Positions 1-10,990 of a stretch of 64,000 nucleotides of DNA are shown piece by piece. The DNA is from Entoloma clypeatum (taxonomy: Eukaryota; Basidiomycota; Agaricomycetes; Agaricales; Entolomataceae), in the NCBI GenBank assembly GCA_963565915.1, contig OY751492.1, positions 2,604,001-2,668,000 of the forward strand. The letters are read 5' to 3'. A program made the position numbers and the translations under genes. Under the pieces are notes generated by a model. The model was not told the origin of the DNA and did no database searches. It was given only the letters and a program-made list of their open reading frames with translations. The stretch's first letter is position 1; each line of letters opens with the position of its first letter.

Positions 1-20
1 TGGGTATGGTGGGACAAATT

Positions 21-281
21 TCGTGTTTGAAAGTCCAGTCCAGTCCGGTTTTTGACCCTAAAAAAAGTGGACCTAGAACCTGAACCTATGCATAGGTTCA
101 GTCCAGTTTGTGACCAGTTCATTGGTTTAAACCTATAAAACCAGGCAAAAATCTATGAAACTGGACTGAACCAGGCCAAAGTTCAACTATTCTGAAGGAG
201 AAAAGACTGGACCAGTGGCAAAGACCAGTCCAGCTCAGGTCTCACTCAAACCCAATTCAAGGACTGGACTTCAAAACACTA
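21..281. mobile_element. hAT-like MITE with 8-bp target duplication
   Basis: A 261-bp non-coding element. Its left end reads GTGTTTGAAAGTCCAGTC and its right end is the inverse, GACTGGACTTCAAAACACTA. It is flanked by an exact 8-bp direct repeat GACAAATT (13-20 and 282-289). Eight-bp duplications are typical of hAT transposons. The interior repeats short CCAGT/ACTGG motifs and has no ORF. A longer relative lies at 2787-3285. Confidence 0.8.
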
Positions 282-509
282 GACAAATTAAAAAAAGGAA
301 AGAAATGAGAAGTAAATGAAAGAGGTGAAAGATGAGCTTATAAGCTACATTTGATAGGAATGTGGAGACAGTCAGAAAGAAAAGGTGATGACTGCCTTCA
401 CATGATGTGGCAAAGACACAAGGCAAGTGCACTCGTACCTCACTCGCTTGATCATCACAATGCATCAGGTGTTTTGGTCAACTGCCCAGTTTTATATATA
501 AATCTGGCT

Positions 510-870
510 GCACAGGCTGCCTCGTGTCCAATGGCCACCTCTCATGTTCAATGGTCTCCCTTTGTGTCCAATGGCAGCCACTCATGCCCAATGGCCATCT
601 CTTGTCCCCACTTGCCCAACAGTTGCCACACATGCCAAATGGCATCCCCCATTGCCCAACAGCATCCCCTTTTGTTCTACGGCTGTCTCTCATGCCCAAT
701 GACCTCCCTTCGTGCTCAATGGCTGCCACTCATGACCAAGAGCTGTCTCTTGCCCAACAGCCACCACTTATGCCCAACAACCTCCATGCTTGCTAAACAG
801 TGTCCCCTCTTGCCCAACTGCTGTCTCTTGTGCCCAGCAGCCTTCGTCATGTCCAATGACATCCATGGCA
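510..870. repeat. Minisatellite array, CATGCCCAATGGCC-type units
   Basis: Imperfect tandem units of roughly 20-33 bp built around CATGCCCAATGGC and variants such as TTGCCCAACAGC. The array keeps several frames open on both strands, so it produces long spurious ORFs (one spans 351-1142). Low complexity, lack of any domain and reuse of the same unit in several unrelated places argue against coding. Similar arrays lie at 2350-2770, 3840-4080, 5640-5830 and 8250-8960. Confidence 0.8.
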
Positions 871-2153
871 CCCCTTTTGTGTCATACCCCTGTCATGTAC
901 CCCCAACACCATTGCTGAAATGGGTGCCACCCAGCAATGTGTTCCTGTTGCCCCTCCCCCAAGGCTCACCTCATACTACACCCTCCACCTTATGTGGGGG
1001 GTCATTTTTTGTTATTGATATAATTTTTGTATATATAAATGAATACATTATGCAGCAATCCCTCATCCCACCAAAAAAGTTATATCAAAAGATAAGTTAT
1101 TTAGTTTGTACTGTTGCAGAAATTCAAGTACAATTAAAATGATTGAAAACAAGTCAAAAATCAGTTGAATGAGTGAATAAGAATAATGTTACAATTATTG
1201 TCAAGGGAGGACAATACAGTGTGAACTTCGGAATGTTGCCTAGCTTTCTTCAATGCCGCTGGTTTCAGGGTTCTGATGTTGTCAGCATTGACAACAGTGA
1301 TCAAGAGAAGAGGGAAAGAGAGGCCTCAATAGGCAGTTGCAATAGAGAAAGGAGGGCCCTTGTTAAGGCAGTCAAGTTCAGAGAGCAGTAGCACTGAGGG
1401 TTAGTCTACTTTACACTTCCCCAGTCTCTTTGAGTGAAATCCAACCTAATCCAATGGAGTCTGACAGAATCCATTCAAACTCCATTTTAAGTTTTGATTG
1501 ATTCTCATAGGACTTGATCAGACTCTGATGCAGTGGAACAAGGTTTGATTCCAATGCTTCAATGATATTCAACTAATTTTATACAATTTAATTTTATAAT
1601 AGAGACTAAACAAAAAGATAACCCCTTGTCAAGGCAAAGGGGGGCATGGCAAGAGTTGAGGGACAGGGGGGGGACCATAAGGTGGGGGGGATGTGATAGA
1701 TACAAAATACAAAATAATCAATAACTAGTGTTTTGAAGTCACATTACTTAACTGCAAGCCAACGCCAACCCAACACAACTAAACTCACACTAACTTAATC
1801 CTATGGTTAAGGTTAACAACTTTGGTGTACCATTAACCTAAGTTCAACCTCTGAGAAATATTTTCATTAACCTCTCCTAACCAGTTTTAACCAGTTTTAA
1901 CCAGTTAATTGTGGCAGAAACTAGTTGCAATTTACATACAAATTAATGATACAATATATACATATATCAATAAAAGACAGATTCATTGGGTGCGAGAAGG
2001 AGGGCCATTGGGCACTAAAGTGGCTGTTCAGCACAAGGTGGGGGGCTTGGGCGCCATTGGGCATGAGGTTGGGTGCAACTAGTGTTCTAAAGTTGAGTTA
2101 TATAACTGAAAAAAGCCATGACCTTAACCTAATCTAACCAACTCAGTCACAGC
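871..2153. other. Gene-free AT-rich stretch with MITE fragments
   Basis: No gene seen. It contains a G-rich strand segment (about 1637-1692, several runs of five or more G). It also holds fragments starting TAGTGTTTTGAAG (about 1727) and TAGTGTTCTAAAG (about 2080) that look like ends of the hAT-like MITE families. Repeats of AACCAGTT occur around 1870-1910. A short stretch near 1200-1390 is less AT-rich but carries no recognisable protein. Confidence 0.5.
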
Positions 2154-3704
2154 TAGTGATGGACAAGGGTACACAAAACCCTCAGGGTTTTGGTGAAGGG
2201 TAAGGGAGGGTAAGGATGAGGGTCAGAATTTCTTACCCTCTGAAAACCCGCACCGTTCGGACGGGTTTGGAGGATCACATGATGTTTGGTTGAGCCAAAC
2301 AATCAACAATCAACAAGTTGAAGTTGAAGTTGATACTTTTATCTTCTCTACTCACGCGCAACAGCCCCCCTTTGCGCCCAATGGCCCCTACACATGTCGA
2401 CTCACGCCCACTTGTATCAACTCATGCCCACTCTTGTCGACTTACGCCCAACAGCCCCTCCCATGCATAACAGTCCCCCTTCTCACCCAATGGTCCCCCA
2501 TCCTGCCTAATTGCCCCTACTCATATTGACTTGTGCCCAACGGCCTCTACTCACATTGACTCACGCCCACTCGTGTCAACTCATGCCCAATGGCATCCAA
2601 CGGCCCCCCTTCATGCCCAACAGTCCCCCGTCGAGCCTAACAGTCCCTCTTTGCACCCAACGGCGTCCACTCATGCCCAATGGCATCCAACAGCCCCCCT
2701 TCATGCCCAACGGCCCCCCCTTCATGCCCAACGGTCCCCTGTTGCACCTAACAACCCCCCCTTCGTGCCCAATGGCCCCACTTATGTAGTGTTCGAAAGT
2801 CCAGTCCAGTCCGGTTTTTTGCCCAAAAAATTAAGAACCTAGAACCAAGACTGGTTGAGTGGTTTCTCCAAAAAACTGAAACCAGGACTGGACTGGTCAA
2901 AGACTGGTAAACTAGTCTTTCCTTTCTGAAAAAAGTAAACCAGGACTGGTTCAAACTGGTTTAAACTGGTTATTTTCCAATTTATTAAAACTGTTTCAGA
3001 ATATCATTTAGGACACATTTCAAAACATTTTATAGAAGCTTTGATAAACAAAATCTATGTGAACCTATATGAACCTGTGTGAACCTATGACCAGTTTACA
3101 TTTTTTGAGTCTCAAATCAAGACTGGTGTTAAGCCAGTCTTCTTTTTTTCCAAAATTTGAAGAACCTGAGACTGGTCAATTCTTAAAAACCTGAAACTTG
3201 AGACTGCAGTCCAGTCTTTCACCAGTCTTTACCAGTCTGGTTCTGGTCCAGTTCTAGGTCTTTGAGACTGGACTTCAAAACACTACACTCATGCCCTCTT
3301 GTCTAACGGCCCTCACCATTCCCCACCCTCCCATACTTGCCCACTGCCACCACCTACCCATCTGCCAAATGGCGCAGGAGGCAAAGGCAGTGGCTAGAGA
3401 AGGGGAGGTGGGCTGGGAGGTCCACGACAGGATGGGTGTAGTACGCGAGAGCACTGGAATGTGACGCGACGCGCGCATGAGGAGTGAGGAGGATCGATGG
3501 TGCGCGGCGCGCAGACAGGCTGCGTAGCACCAAGGGTGTCTACTCTTGTGTGCTGTCCTGCAGGTATTCTGTACTCCCGCATACCCTTGAAAGCCCTCAC
3601 CCGTAGGTGAGGGTTTTCCTTACTCTTGATGAGGGGATACATTTTTTGAGGGTAGGGGTATGGGTACAGATTTTTTATCTGTGGGTTACCCCTGTCCATC
3701 ACTA
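2154..3704. mobile_element. Non-autonomous hAT-like element carrying a minisatellite
   Basis: Terminal inverted repeats TAGTGATGGACAAGGGTA (left) and TACCCCTGTCCATCACTA (right) are bracketed by an exact 8-bp direct repeat GTCACAGC (2146-2153 and 3705-3712). The interior has a CATGCCCAATGG minisatellite (about 2350-2770), a nested MITE (2787-3285) and a GC-rich block (3360-3540). No transposase is present. A second, inverted and left-truncated copy lies at about 5340-6020. The block around 3371-3460 matches that copy closely. Confidence 0.8.
2787..3285. mobile_element. hAT-like MITE nested in the minisatellite element
   Basis: Ends TAGTGTTCGAAAGTCCAGTC and GACTGGACTTCAAAACACTA are inverted relative to each other. 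The flanking 8 bp are CACTTATG (2779-2786) and CACTCATG (3286-3293), a 7/8 target duplication. Same family as 21-281 but about 240 bp longer inside, mostly diverged CCAGTCT/AGACTGG repeats. It interrupts the element at 2154-3704 and is therefore the younger insertion. Confidence 0.78.
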
Positions 3705-3836
3705 GTCACAGCTTTTGGAGTTGGTTACAGTCACGGTTTTTTTGGTTTCGGAGCAAGAAAAAAACCATAAAAAACTGCTTTAAACAGTGACTGGGGCCAA
3801 GAAAATATATTAAATATTTGGCAAACAAATTACTAT

Positions 3837-4200
3837 CTATGTATATGATTGGGCACATGAGTAAGCACGAAGGGAGGGGTTGGGCACAATTAGGTGCATA
3901 TGGATGTGGTTGGGTGTGAGGAGAGGCCATTGAGCATGATTGAAGGGTGTTGAGTGCGGGTGGGCACTGTTGGCCATGAGGTTGGGCCATTGGGCATGAG
4001 AGTGTGCCGTTGGGTGGTAGAGGAGTCCTTGGGCATGAGAGGGGCTGTTGGGCACGAGAAGGCAGCCGTTGTGGCCATTATGAGGGGGTTGTGTGGAAGT
4101 GGAGTGGAGATGGGAAATAAAAAAAGTGTGGAAACAGCCGTTTTGTTGGCCATTGTATTTATGATTTGACTTTTGGCAATTGCCGAGAATGCTTGGCAGT
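3837..4200. mobile_element. Minisatellite-bearing repeat, second family
   Basis: An array of GTTGGGCATGAG-type units (3840-4080) followed by a unique tail (about 4080-4200) with TTGGCAATTGCCGAGAATGC and GGCAGTCAAT. The tail is shared with 8935-9060, so the two loci are copies of one dispersed element. The unit is the reverse complement of the array at 510-870 and 2350-2770, although the termini differ. No coding potential seen. Confidence 0.6.
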
Positions 4201-4324
4201 CAATACTGAGTGATCACATGTTGTTGAAACTCTGGCTCTCAATGCCCAAACTCTGGTCAACGGCCCTAAATATACTTCTTAACTGATGTAAGTATGCTCA
4301 TAAGCTTATAAGAAGTATATATAT

Positions 4325-4600
4325 ACAGTAGGAATTTGAACTATACATGGTAGAGAGTCTGGGCAGCAACTTGATGTATTGGATCACACTGTAAATCATG
4401 ATAAACAGTGTATCATAGGTTTCCTCAAACACAAAAAACACCATTTTCTCACTTTCTCCTTTTCACAACCACTATAGGGTACATATACTATATATATATT
4501 GTTGAAATATTGCATCTCAACCTCTTCAGGGTATTCAAATAAAGTTCAAAGTCTCAATAAGGTGAATATGAGTCAAATCAGATGAAATTTTGTCCAAAAT
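4325..4600. repeat. Dispersed repeat, copy 1 (other copy near 10.7 kb)
   Basis: About 270 bp that align by eye in direct orientation with roughly 10708-10960. Shared anchors include GGTAGAGAGTCTG, CACTGTAAATCATGAT, CTCAAACACAAAAAAC and AATAAGGTGAATAT. No ORF and no clear termini, so the class is unknown. Confidence 0.65.
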
Positions 4601-4925
4601 TTTCTTGATCTCTTTTTCTGGGGTTCTTGCCTGAGAAGTCATTTCTACAGGTGTTGGTTTTACTGGGGTGTCTGGGGTCTTTGGTGCAGCAACAGCAACA
4701 GCTGGCGGTGGTGGGATTTGTTTCGGGGAGAGGTAAGAGGGTGATGTGGGGTTGACTGGTACAAAAAAGGAGGTTACTCTTCTGTATGGTGTCAGTGGTT
4801 GTCGTGGTGTGATGGGTGTGTCAACGAACTCCTGTTTGTCTTCTGAGTCGGACGAGACTCCAAAGGTTGATCATCGGGGAGGAATCTTTGCGTCTAAACT
4901 GCGGTGGGTTGACGACGTAGATCAG
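4560..4925 (-). pseudogene. Proline-rich gag-like fossil
   Basis: On the minus strand one frame reads as a Ser/Pro-rich peptide with segments such as TPITPRQPLTPYRRVTSFF, PKQIPPPPAVAVAAPKTPD and a charged amphipathic end (TPEKEIKKILDKISSDLTH). Composition and layout resemble the N-terminus of retroelement gag proteins, but no zinc knuckle, protease or RT is adjacent. There is no convincing start codon, and the frame is lost past about 4880. It could instead be a fragment of a host gene. The family assignment is inference. Confidence 0.35.
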
Positions 4926-5340
4926 CTTGACCTTTTGTTACAGCGATAGCCTACAATCGGTACAAGGTCCTGGTCACATGGGTTCGTACTGTTTCCACAC
5001 AAGTCCCTCAGTAGGACGACTTGTTCAAGATCAGCGAGTTCCTCAAAAGGACGACTTGGTTCAAGGTCTGGCAGAGCTAAGTCCTCACAAGGCACTTAGT
5101 TGGAGGGTGTTCGAAGAATAGACAAGTAAGTGTTGTATGTCTAGGTCAAGCTAAGGACCTCTACTCTAAGGTTACAGGTCTTATATATGTTATCCTATGG
5201 CTATAAATAAGTATGTGCTGCGTAGGAGCTAAATAGGTCATTGGTTAGATAGATGTTTCAAGGAGGCTGTGGCATAGGAGTCAGAGATAAGGCCTCAAGA
5301 CTGTGAGTCAGAGATAACAAGTGAAAATGTATCTAAAAGG
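4926..5340. other. Stretch without a recognised gene
   Basis: Moderate GC to 5130, with an internal direct repeat of GGACGACTTG(T/G)TTCAAG. It then becomes AT-richer with TATA-like motifs (TATAAATA about 5211). This could be an old LTR attached to the gag-like fossil on its left, but I find no second copy and no target duplication. Confidence 0.3.
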
Positions 5341-6020
5341 GGATTTGTCCGAGTCGATGTGAGTCATAGTGCTGATAGGGGGGACACATGTCCCAGGGTC
5401 ATTGGAGTTAAGTGAAACGGGGTCTGATAAGGATCGAGGGTCGAGGGGTCATGTGAAGGCGCATAGGAAGAGGGTGAAAAAGTGTAACACACATGACCCT
5501 CCTTGCTCCTCATGCGCCAATCGTGTTGCATCCCACTGCTCTCATGTACTACACCCACCCTATCGTGGACCTCCCAGCCCACCTCCCCTTCTCTAGCCAC
5601 TGCCTTTGCCTCCTGCGCCATTTGGCGGATGGGTAGGTGGTGGCAGTGGGCAAGTATGGGAGGGTGGGGAATGATGAGGGCCATTAGGCAAGAGGGCATG
5701 AGTGGGAACTGTTGGGCACAAAGGGGGGGCTGTTGGACGCCATTGGGCATGAGTTGACATGAGTGGGCATGAGTCGATGTGAGTAGGGACTGTTGGGCAG
5801 GACGGGGGACCATTGGGCGTGAGTAGGGGGGATAAAAGTATCAACATCAACATCAACTTGTTGATTGTTGATTGTTTGGCTCAACTAAACATCATGTGAC
5901 CCTCCAAACCTGTCCAAACGGTGCGGGTTTTCGGAGGGTAAGAAATTCTGACCCTCACCCTTACCCTCCCTTACCCTTCACCAAAACCCTGAGGGTTTTG
6001 TGTACCCTTGTCCATCACTA
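5340..6020. mobile_element. Second copy of the minisatellite hAT-like element, inverted
   Basis: Reverse-complement relative of 2154-3704. It carries the AGAAGGGGAGGTGGGCTGGG-type block (5560-5630, inverted), the minisatellite (5640-5830), the CAACTTGTTGATTGTTGATTG block (5855-5880) and the end CCTGAGGG..TTGTCCATCACTA (about 5985-6020). The left terminus expected for a full copy is not recognisable, so it looks truncated or rearranged near 5340-5480. Confidence 0.7.
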
Positions 6021-6038
6021 ACAATGACCAATAACATT

Positions 6039-6158
6039 CTGCTATACTTGAAATCCAGCACAATTCTGATGCTGCTAGATATGGATAAACAGTGTTGTGC
6101 CAGTCAAGACATAAGCATTTCATCTCGAGATTATGATTCAGGATGTCATTGAATACAA
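6039..6158. repeat. 120-bp dispersed repeat (copy at 14460-14580)
   Basis: CTATACTTGAAATCCAGC through GAGATTATGATTCAGGATGTCAT recurs at about 14460-14580 with roughly 85-90 % identity by eye. It lies directly against the end of the hAT-like element here and against a solo LTR there. It has no coding capacity. Confidence 0.65.
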
Positions 6159-8229
6159 CAACCAATTTTATTCTGCTATTTTTGAAATTCAGTGTACTGT
6201 ATCATTTTGATCAAGTGTTCACTGCTTATAAATATTACCAAATTTGGTAATCTATAACAAGTGGGAGGAGGGTCGATGACTAAGATTGGTCAGAAATGAA
6301 TCTTAGTAAACTGAGTCAGGATTGGTAAGTCTTACTTAAGCAAAATCCCTCCCATGTACTGTCTGAGTGTGAAGCACAAGCCATGGCTCCATCAATCTCC
6401 CATCAATCCATTGATGCAGCCATCAATTCACTGAATATTCTGGATCCTTTCTCTGAAGGTGTGCATACTATGTGGGGCATGTATTGTAGCATATATGTGA
6501 GTAACCTGAACAGAATATGGAGTGTAAGACAAATAATCATGAATGGTGATATTTGCCTGATGAGACTGCTTATTCCTTCTGCAAAAATCATTCATTATAT
6601 GCATAATGCAAGGGCCAAAAGAGACAATAGAAAGCTGCTCCATGAATCTGTTGATATTGTGAAAACAAGCAGACAAGAGAGGGTCATGGGTGTGTACTGG
6701 ATATAGTCAATCCCCAGCTTATTCATTCAGCAAAAGTCATCCATAATATGGATAATACAAGAGACAAAAGAGACAAGAGGGATCTGTTCCATGGATCTGC
6801 TTATATCCAGTGTTTTGTTGAAATATAGAAAAATGGGGAGAACATGGGTTTCATAACTGATTGGAACATTCTTTCCCTTACTCCTCCAGTCAAATTCACT
6901 CATTCAATGCACAAATCAAGGATACAGAAGGTGAAATTATTGCCCCCATCATTTTGTCACATCAGCAATTTCACAAAATGCTTGTGAACTATTTTGAGCT
7001 ATTTTGCTCATCACAAGCTGACGAGTGCTAAGAGCTCCAATAGCCCATGAGATGTTGGTGCTAAAAATTCACTTATATGATGATCTACATAACTATTGAC
7101 ATTGTGACAAAATAAGCCCTAAAGACATCAATGGGAGCAGCTCTAGACTGGCCATGGTCAGGTTCTGTGTGAGCAGTGGCCGAACCTGGACTGGACATCT
7201 GGTTCGGGTTCAGAGGCGTGTATAGTATGAAAACAGTGTGCGGGCTCGGATTCGCTTGCTTGGTTGTTGTTGTGGATGTAGACAGTGTGTCGAGGTGATA
7301 TGGATGGCCTGTCATCCATAGAAATCAGTCACAGACAATGCCATGGACAGCTGTCGTTGAATTGCGAAGAAAAGGGGTGGTGAACTTTGTCGCTGACCCC
7401 AAGCATGATAACCAGCACATTCCCATTGCCGCAGATGATCCCCATCTGCGCTCGGATTCCCTCGTCAATATGCCCTTCCATGGTGTGTCAAATCAAATTT
7501 GAAAGTGAAAGCAATAACGAAAAATATAACACTGCAACAAACTCTTGCAACAGGCTGTGCCTTTGGTCTCTTAGTTATTCGTAGGGATCATTCTTTATCA
7601 ACTCTTAATAAATAAGACCCAGGCCCTTGGCTCATGATGTATTGATCCTTTTGAGGTCGTACGTGCTCGTACGACCTCTAAATAGTTCTAAGAGCTAATT
7701 TGTGGAATTACTGATGCAGTATCAAATATTTTGTTGAAGTGACTCAGTAAGCAATGGATAAACAACAGAAAGCAATAGGACTTACCAACCAGTTTCAGTG
7801 GAAAACCCAGATTTTTGCAATCAGTAAGCAATGGGTAAACAACAGAAAGGCAGGACTTATCAACAGGCTTGAGTGCAGACATACATGTGATGCAATTTTT
7901 TGAAAACAATGATTCTATGATAGATCAATTATGGATACAAACAGTTAGTGTTTGAAAGTTAGGGTAATTATCCACTGGTAATCTTAACCTTGATCAAAAT
8001 TAACCACTCTTAACCGTAACCAGTTGTAACCACAATGAGAGGTTGAAGTGGTTACAGTTAAGGCTATTTGAAATCCCAGAATTTTGATAACCTGACATAA
8101 CCAGTTAATTTGTGTGTATCAAAGCCAACCCATATTGATTGAACTGGTCCAGACCATACTAACTACTGTAAACATAACAAAAAAAAATTACAATAGGACG
8201 AAGGGTGGCCATAGCCCATACTGACCATC
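6159..8229. other. Gene-free AT-rich stretch
   Basis: No supported gene. Visible structure: a roughly 95-bp imperfect tandem duplication (about 6568-6665 and 6714-6805, sharing GCAAAA(A/G)TCAT and GACAAAAGAGACAA-type strings); a GC-richer fragment at 7330-7500 that may be an exon relic on either strand; and a MITE-like end TAGTGTTTGAAAGTTAGGG at about 7946, related to the element at 12416-13571. Confidence 0.45.
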
Positions 8230-9060
8230 AAGAAAATAACAAAAAAAAATTAGTGTGGGATGAGAGAACACCATTGAGCGCAGGCACATGAGAGTCGGCT
8301 GTTGGGCACAACAGGGGCCATTGGACCCAAGTGGACGCTGTTGGACGTGAGGGGGCAAAGAAAGGGTCTTGGGCATGAGTCGACACAAGAGGGGGCTATT
8401 GCACATGAGAGAGAGCCATTGGGCTCAAAGAGAGACTGTTGGGCATGACAAGGGCTGTTGGGTGTGAGTGGACGGCGTTGGACATGCATGGATGCCATTG
8501 GACATGAGTGAACACTGTTGGGTGCAAATGGATGCTGTTGGACATGAGTGGACACTGTTGGGTGCAAATAGATGCTGTTAGACACAAGGGGGCAAAGAAA
8601 GTGTCTTGGGCATGAGTCGACATGGGAGGGGGCAGTTGGGCACGAGGGGGGGCCGTTGGCAAGTCATGGCAGTTGGACATGAGAGGGAGAAGGAGAGGCT
8701 GTTGGATGTGAAAAAAGGCTGTTGGGCTCAAAGGGGAGACCATTGGGTGCAAATGGATGTGGTTGGGTGCTAGAGGGGCCATTGGGCGCAAGTCATGGCA
8801 GTTGGGTATGAGAGGGAGCCGTTGGGTGCAAAAAAAGGCTGTTGGTTGCAAAAGGAGGCCTTTGGGCACTAGAGAGGTCAAGAGCGGGCTGGTGGGCACC
8901 AGTGGTGGCCTCTGTAAATAAGCGGCGGCCGTTGTGCACAAGTGGTGGCCGGGTAGAGTGGAGGTGGGGGATAAAAAAGTGTGGGAATTTTTTGCTGGCC
9001 ACCATTCTATGGTTCAAGTTTTGGTGATTGCCAAGAGCACTCAGCAGTCAATGCCAAGTG
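8230..9060. mobile_element. Minisatellite-bearing repeat, longest copy
   Basis: About 700 bp of GTTGGGCATGAGnGGnnGCC-type units (8250-8960), interrupted by variants such as GGGTGCAAATGGATG. They end in the tail also seen at 4080-4200 (GGGATAAAAAAGTGTGG, TGATTGCCAAGAGCACTC). ORFs of over 100 codons in this array follow from the repeat and have no protein-like composition. Confidence 0.65.
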
Positions 9061-9157
9061 ATTGGTATTCTTTGCAGAGTTATCTTGAAGATATTCAAAA
9101 AGCAACAAACATTGAATCAGTTTTGTGAGGCACTGTAACTCTGCAAAGAATACCAAT
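9061..9157. repeat. 97-bp hairpin overlapping a Tc1-type end
   Basis: Perfect 21-bp inverted repeat ATTGGTATTCTTTGCAGAGTT (9061-9081) / AACTCTGCAAAGAATACCAAT (9137-9157). Between them lies CATTGAATCAGTTTTGTGAG and then GCACTGTA, which also forms the direct repeat at 10627-10703. It looks like a tiny MITE derived from a Tc1-like terminus (TACAGTGCCTCAC when read inward). Confidence 0.65.
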
Positions 9158-9270
9158 TGAATTAAACCTTTGGTATATAATTGAAAGCCCTACTTCAGGG
9201 CTTTCAGAATATAAAGGAATCATATGATTTAGATCAGAATCCATGGAGATATGATTAAATTAAATCAGCA

Positions 9271-10513
9271 ACTCATTGAATCAGTTTTGTGAGTACCTAT
9301 GGCATTTATCAGAATCAAATGCTTCACTGGTTGTATGGTAACCAGTTGTCATGACTTACTGATGGAACTTGAATAGAACCCTGATGGGTTGTCAAGAAAA
9401 GTTGTATAAGAAGAATCCAACCTCAACAGCCTCCATAATTAATCATGCGCCCTATCTCCTCTTCCCACAAGGAAAACATTCTTTCTCTGGCCTCCAATGG
9501 TCACTCCACTCGTCATATTGCCTCTAACCTGGATGTCAGCCAACCAACTGTCTCCAGAGTGCTTCAGAATCTTCTTCCTCATCGCAATCTCTCTTCTGGT
9601 GGTTGTCCATCCAAGCTTTCTCCCACCAACACATGAAACATACTTTCACAAATCACCTCAGGGAGAGCCTCCAATGCTGTGCAGGCTACCAAACACATCA
9701 ACACTGTCATCTCCAATCCTGTCTCCCCAGAAACTGTGAGAAGGGTTCTCAGAAAACATGAATTCAAGGCTGTAACAAAGAAGAAAAGACCTTTCTTAAA
9801 GGCCATACATCGGAAGAGGTGGTTGGCATTTGCTATGAAGCACAGGGAATGGACAGTGGAGGACTGGAAGAGGATCATTTGGTCAGATGAGACCAAAATC
9901 AACAGGTTTGGATCAGATGGCAAGGAATGGGTCTGGAAAAAGCAGGGTGAGGGGCTTATTGAAAGAGAGGTTCAGGGCACAGTCAAGTTTGGGGGAGGAA
10001 ATATTATGGTTTGGGGTTGTATGGGTTGGAAAGGTGTGGGGAGACTTGCAGAGGTTGAGGGGAGGATGGATGCTGATCAGTATGTGTCCATTTTGGAGGA
10101 CAATTTGCTGCCCAGCATGGAGGAGAGTGGAATCTCTGAAGAGGAGATCATTTTTCAGCAGGACAATGACCCCAAGCACACCTCCAAGAAGGCCAAAAAA
10201 TGGATGGACAGCAAGAATATTGCTCTGCTGGATTGGCCTGCACAGTCCCCAGACCTCAATCCTATTGAACACCTCTGGGTTCATATTAAAAGGAAGTTGA
10301 ATGAATATCCAACACCACCCAAGGGAGTCTGGGAGATTTGGGACAGAGCAGCAGAGGTGTGGAATAATATAGAGCCAGAAGTGTGTCAAAACCTGATAGA
10401 AAGTATGCCAAGAAGGGTAGAGGCAGTGATCAAAGCTAAGGGGGGTAATACCAAGTACTAAAGTATAAAATACTGTATTTATTGTACATACTCACAAAAC
10501 TGATTCAATGAGT
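9271..10513 (+). mobile_element. Tc1-like DNA transposon
   Basis: A perfect 25-bp inverted repeat (9271-9295 ACTCATTGAATCAGTTTTGT then GAGTA; 10489-10513 inverse) encloses a Tc1-type transposase gene. Direct 77-bp repeats at 9061-9137 and 10627-10703, both ending GCACTGTA, flank this unit. The true outer termini may therefore lie beyond the perfect repeat. No TA duplication could be assigned with confidence. Confidence 0.7.
9445..10461 (+). pseudogene. Tc1/mariner-superfamily transposase, one internal stop
   Basis: Cut-and-paste transposase of 338 codons interrupted by a single in-frame TGA at 9634-9636; both sides stay in the same frame. The N-terminus (residues 1-60) is a helix-turn-helix DNA-binding region (HSTRHIASNLDVSQPTVSRV). 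The C-terminal catalytic domain shows WSDETKINRFGSDG, FQQDNDPKHTSKKAKKW and SPDLNPIEHLW. The first Asp, second Asp (QQD) and Glu (PIE) are present, with 34 residues between the last two, a DD34E triad typical of Tc1. Length matches the family (about 340 aa). The only visible lesion is the stop, so the copy is fairly young. TGA could derive from CGA by one transition. Alternatives to a Tc1-like transposase are unlikely. Confidence 0.9.
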
Positions 10514-10626
10514 CCCTGGAGTAATTTGATCATATATTGATCATTTTTTATGGGAATTACATAATTATTGCAGATTCCGAGAGTCCTGAAGCAGAGCTTT
10601 TAACCAGGTACCAATACCTTCTTTTG

Positions 10627-10703
10627 ATTGGCATTATTTGCAAAGTTATTTTGAAGGTATTCACAAAGTAGCAAACATTGAATCAGTTTTGTGAGGCACT
10701 GTA
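10627..10703. repeat. 77-bp direct repeat flanking the Tc1 element
   Basis: Near-identical to 9061-9137 (ATTGG.ATT.TTTGCA.AGTTAT.TTGAAG.TATTCA.AAAG.AACAAAC-type core, then CATTGAATCAGTTTTGTGAG and GCACTGTA). It probably marks an outer Tc1-type end. Confidence 0.6.
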
Positions 10704-10707
10704 TATA

Positions 10708-10990
10708 TACAGTTTGATACATGAGTTATGTATGGTAGAGAGTCTGTATTCCAAAATGATACATCAAAACACACTGTAAATCATGATCAACAGTGCATCA
10801 ATGGTTTTCTCAAACACAAAAAACAACATTTTCTGACTTCCCCCTTTCCACAACCACTTGAGTCTACATATACTGTACATATACTATTGAGACATGGCAT
10901 GTACACCTATAGAGTTCAAGGACTTGATAAGGTGAATATAAGCAAAATAGGTCAAAAATTTGACCAAAGATTTTTATTTCAGCTTTGGAT
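10708..10990. repeat. Dispersed repeat, copy 2
   Basis: Direct-orientation relative of 4325-4600, starting right after the Tc1-type end here. It shares GGTAGAGAGTCTG, CACACTGTAAATCATGAT, CTCAAACACAAAAAAC and GATAAGGTGAATAT. No ORF. Confidence 0.65.

Noticed and set aside
351..1142. 263-codon plus-strand ORF
   Set aside because: It consists largely of the minisatellite plus AT-rich flanks. The same unit gives open frames on both strands at several loci, with no domain.
6383..6706. 107-codon ORF starting MAPSISHQSID
   Set aside because: Overlaps a tandemly duplicated AT-rich repeat and competes with minus-strand ORFs of similar length; no recognisable protein.
8396..8941. 181-codon minus-strand ORF
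   Set aside because: Translation of the minisatellite array only; periodic composition and no start context.
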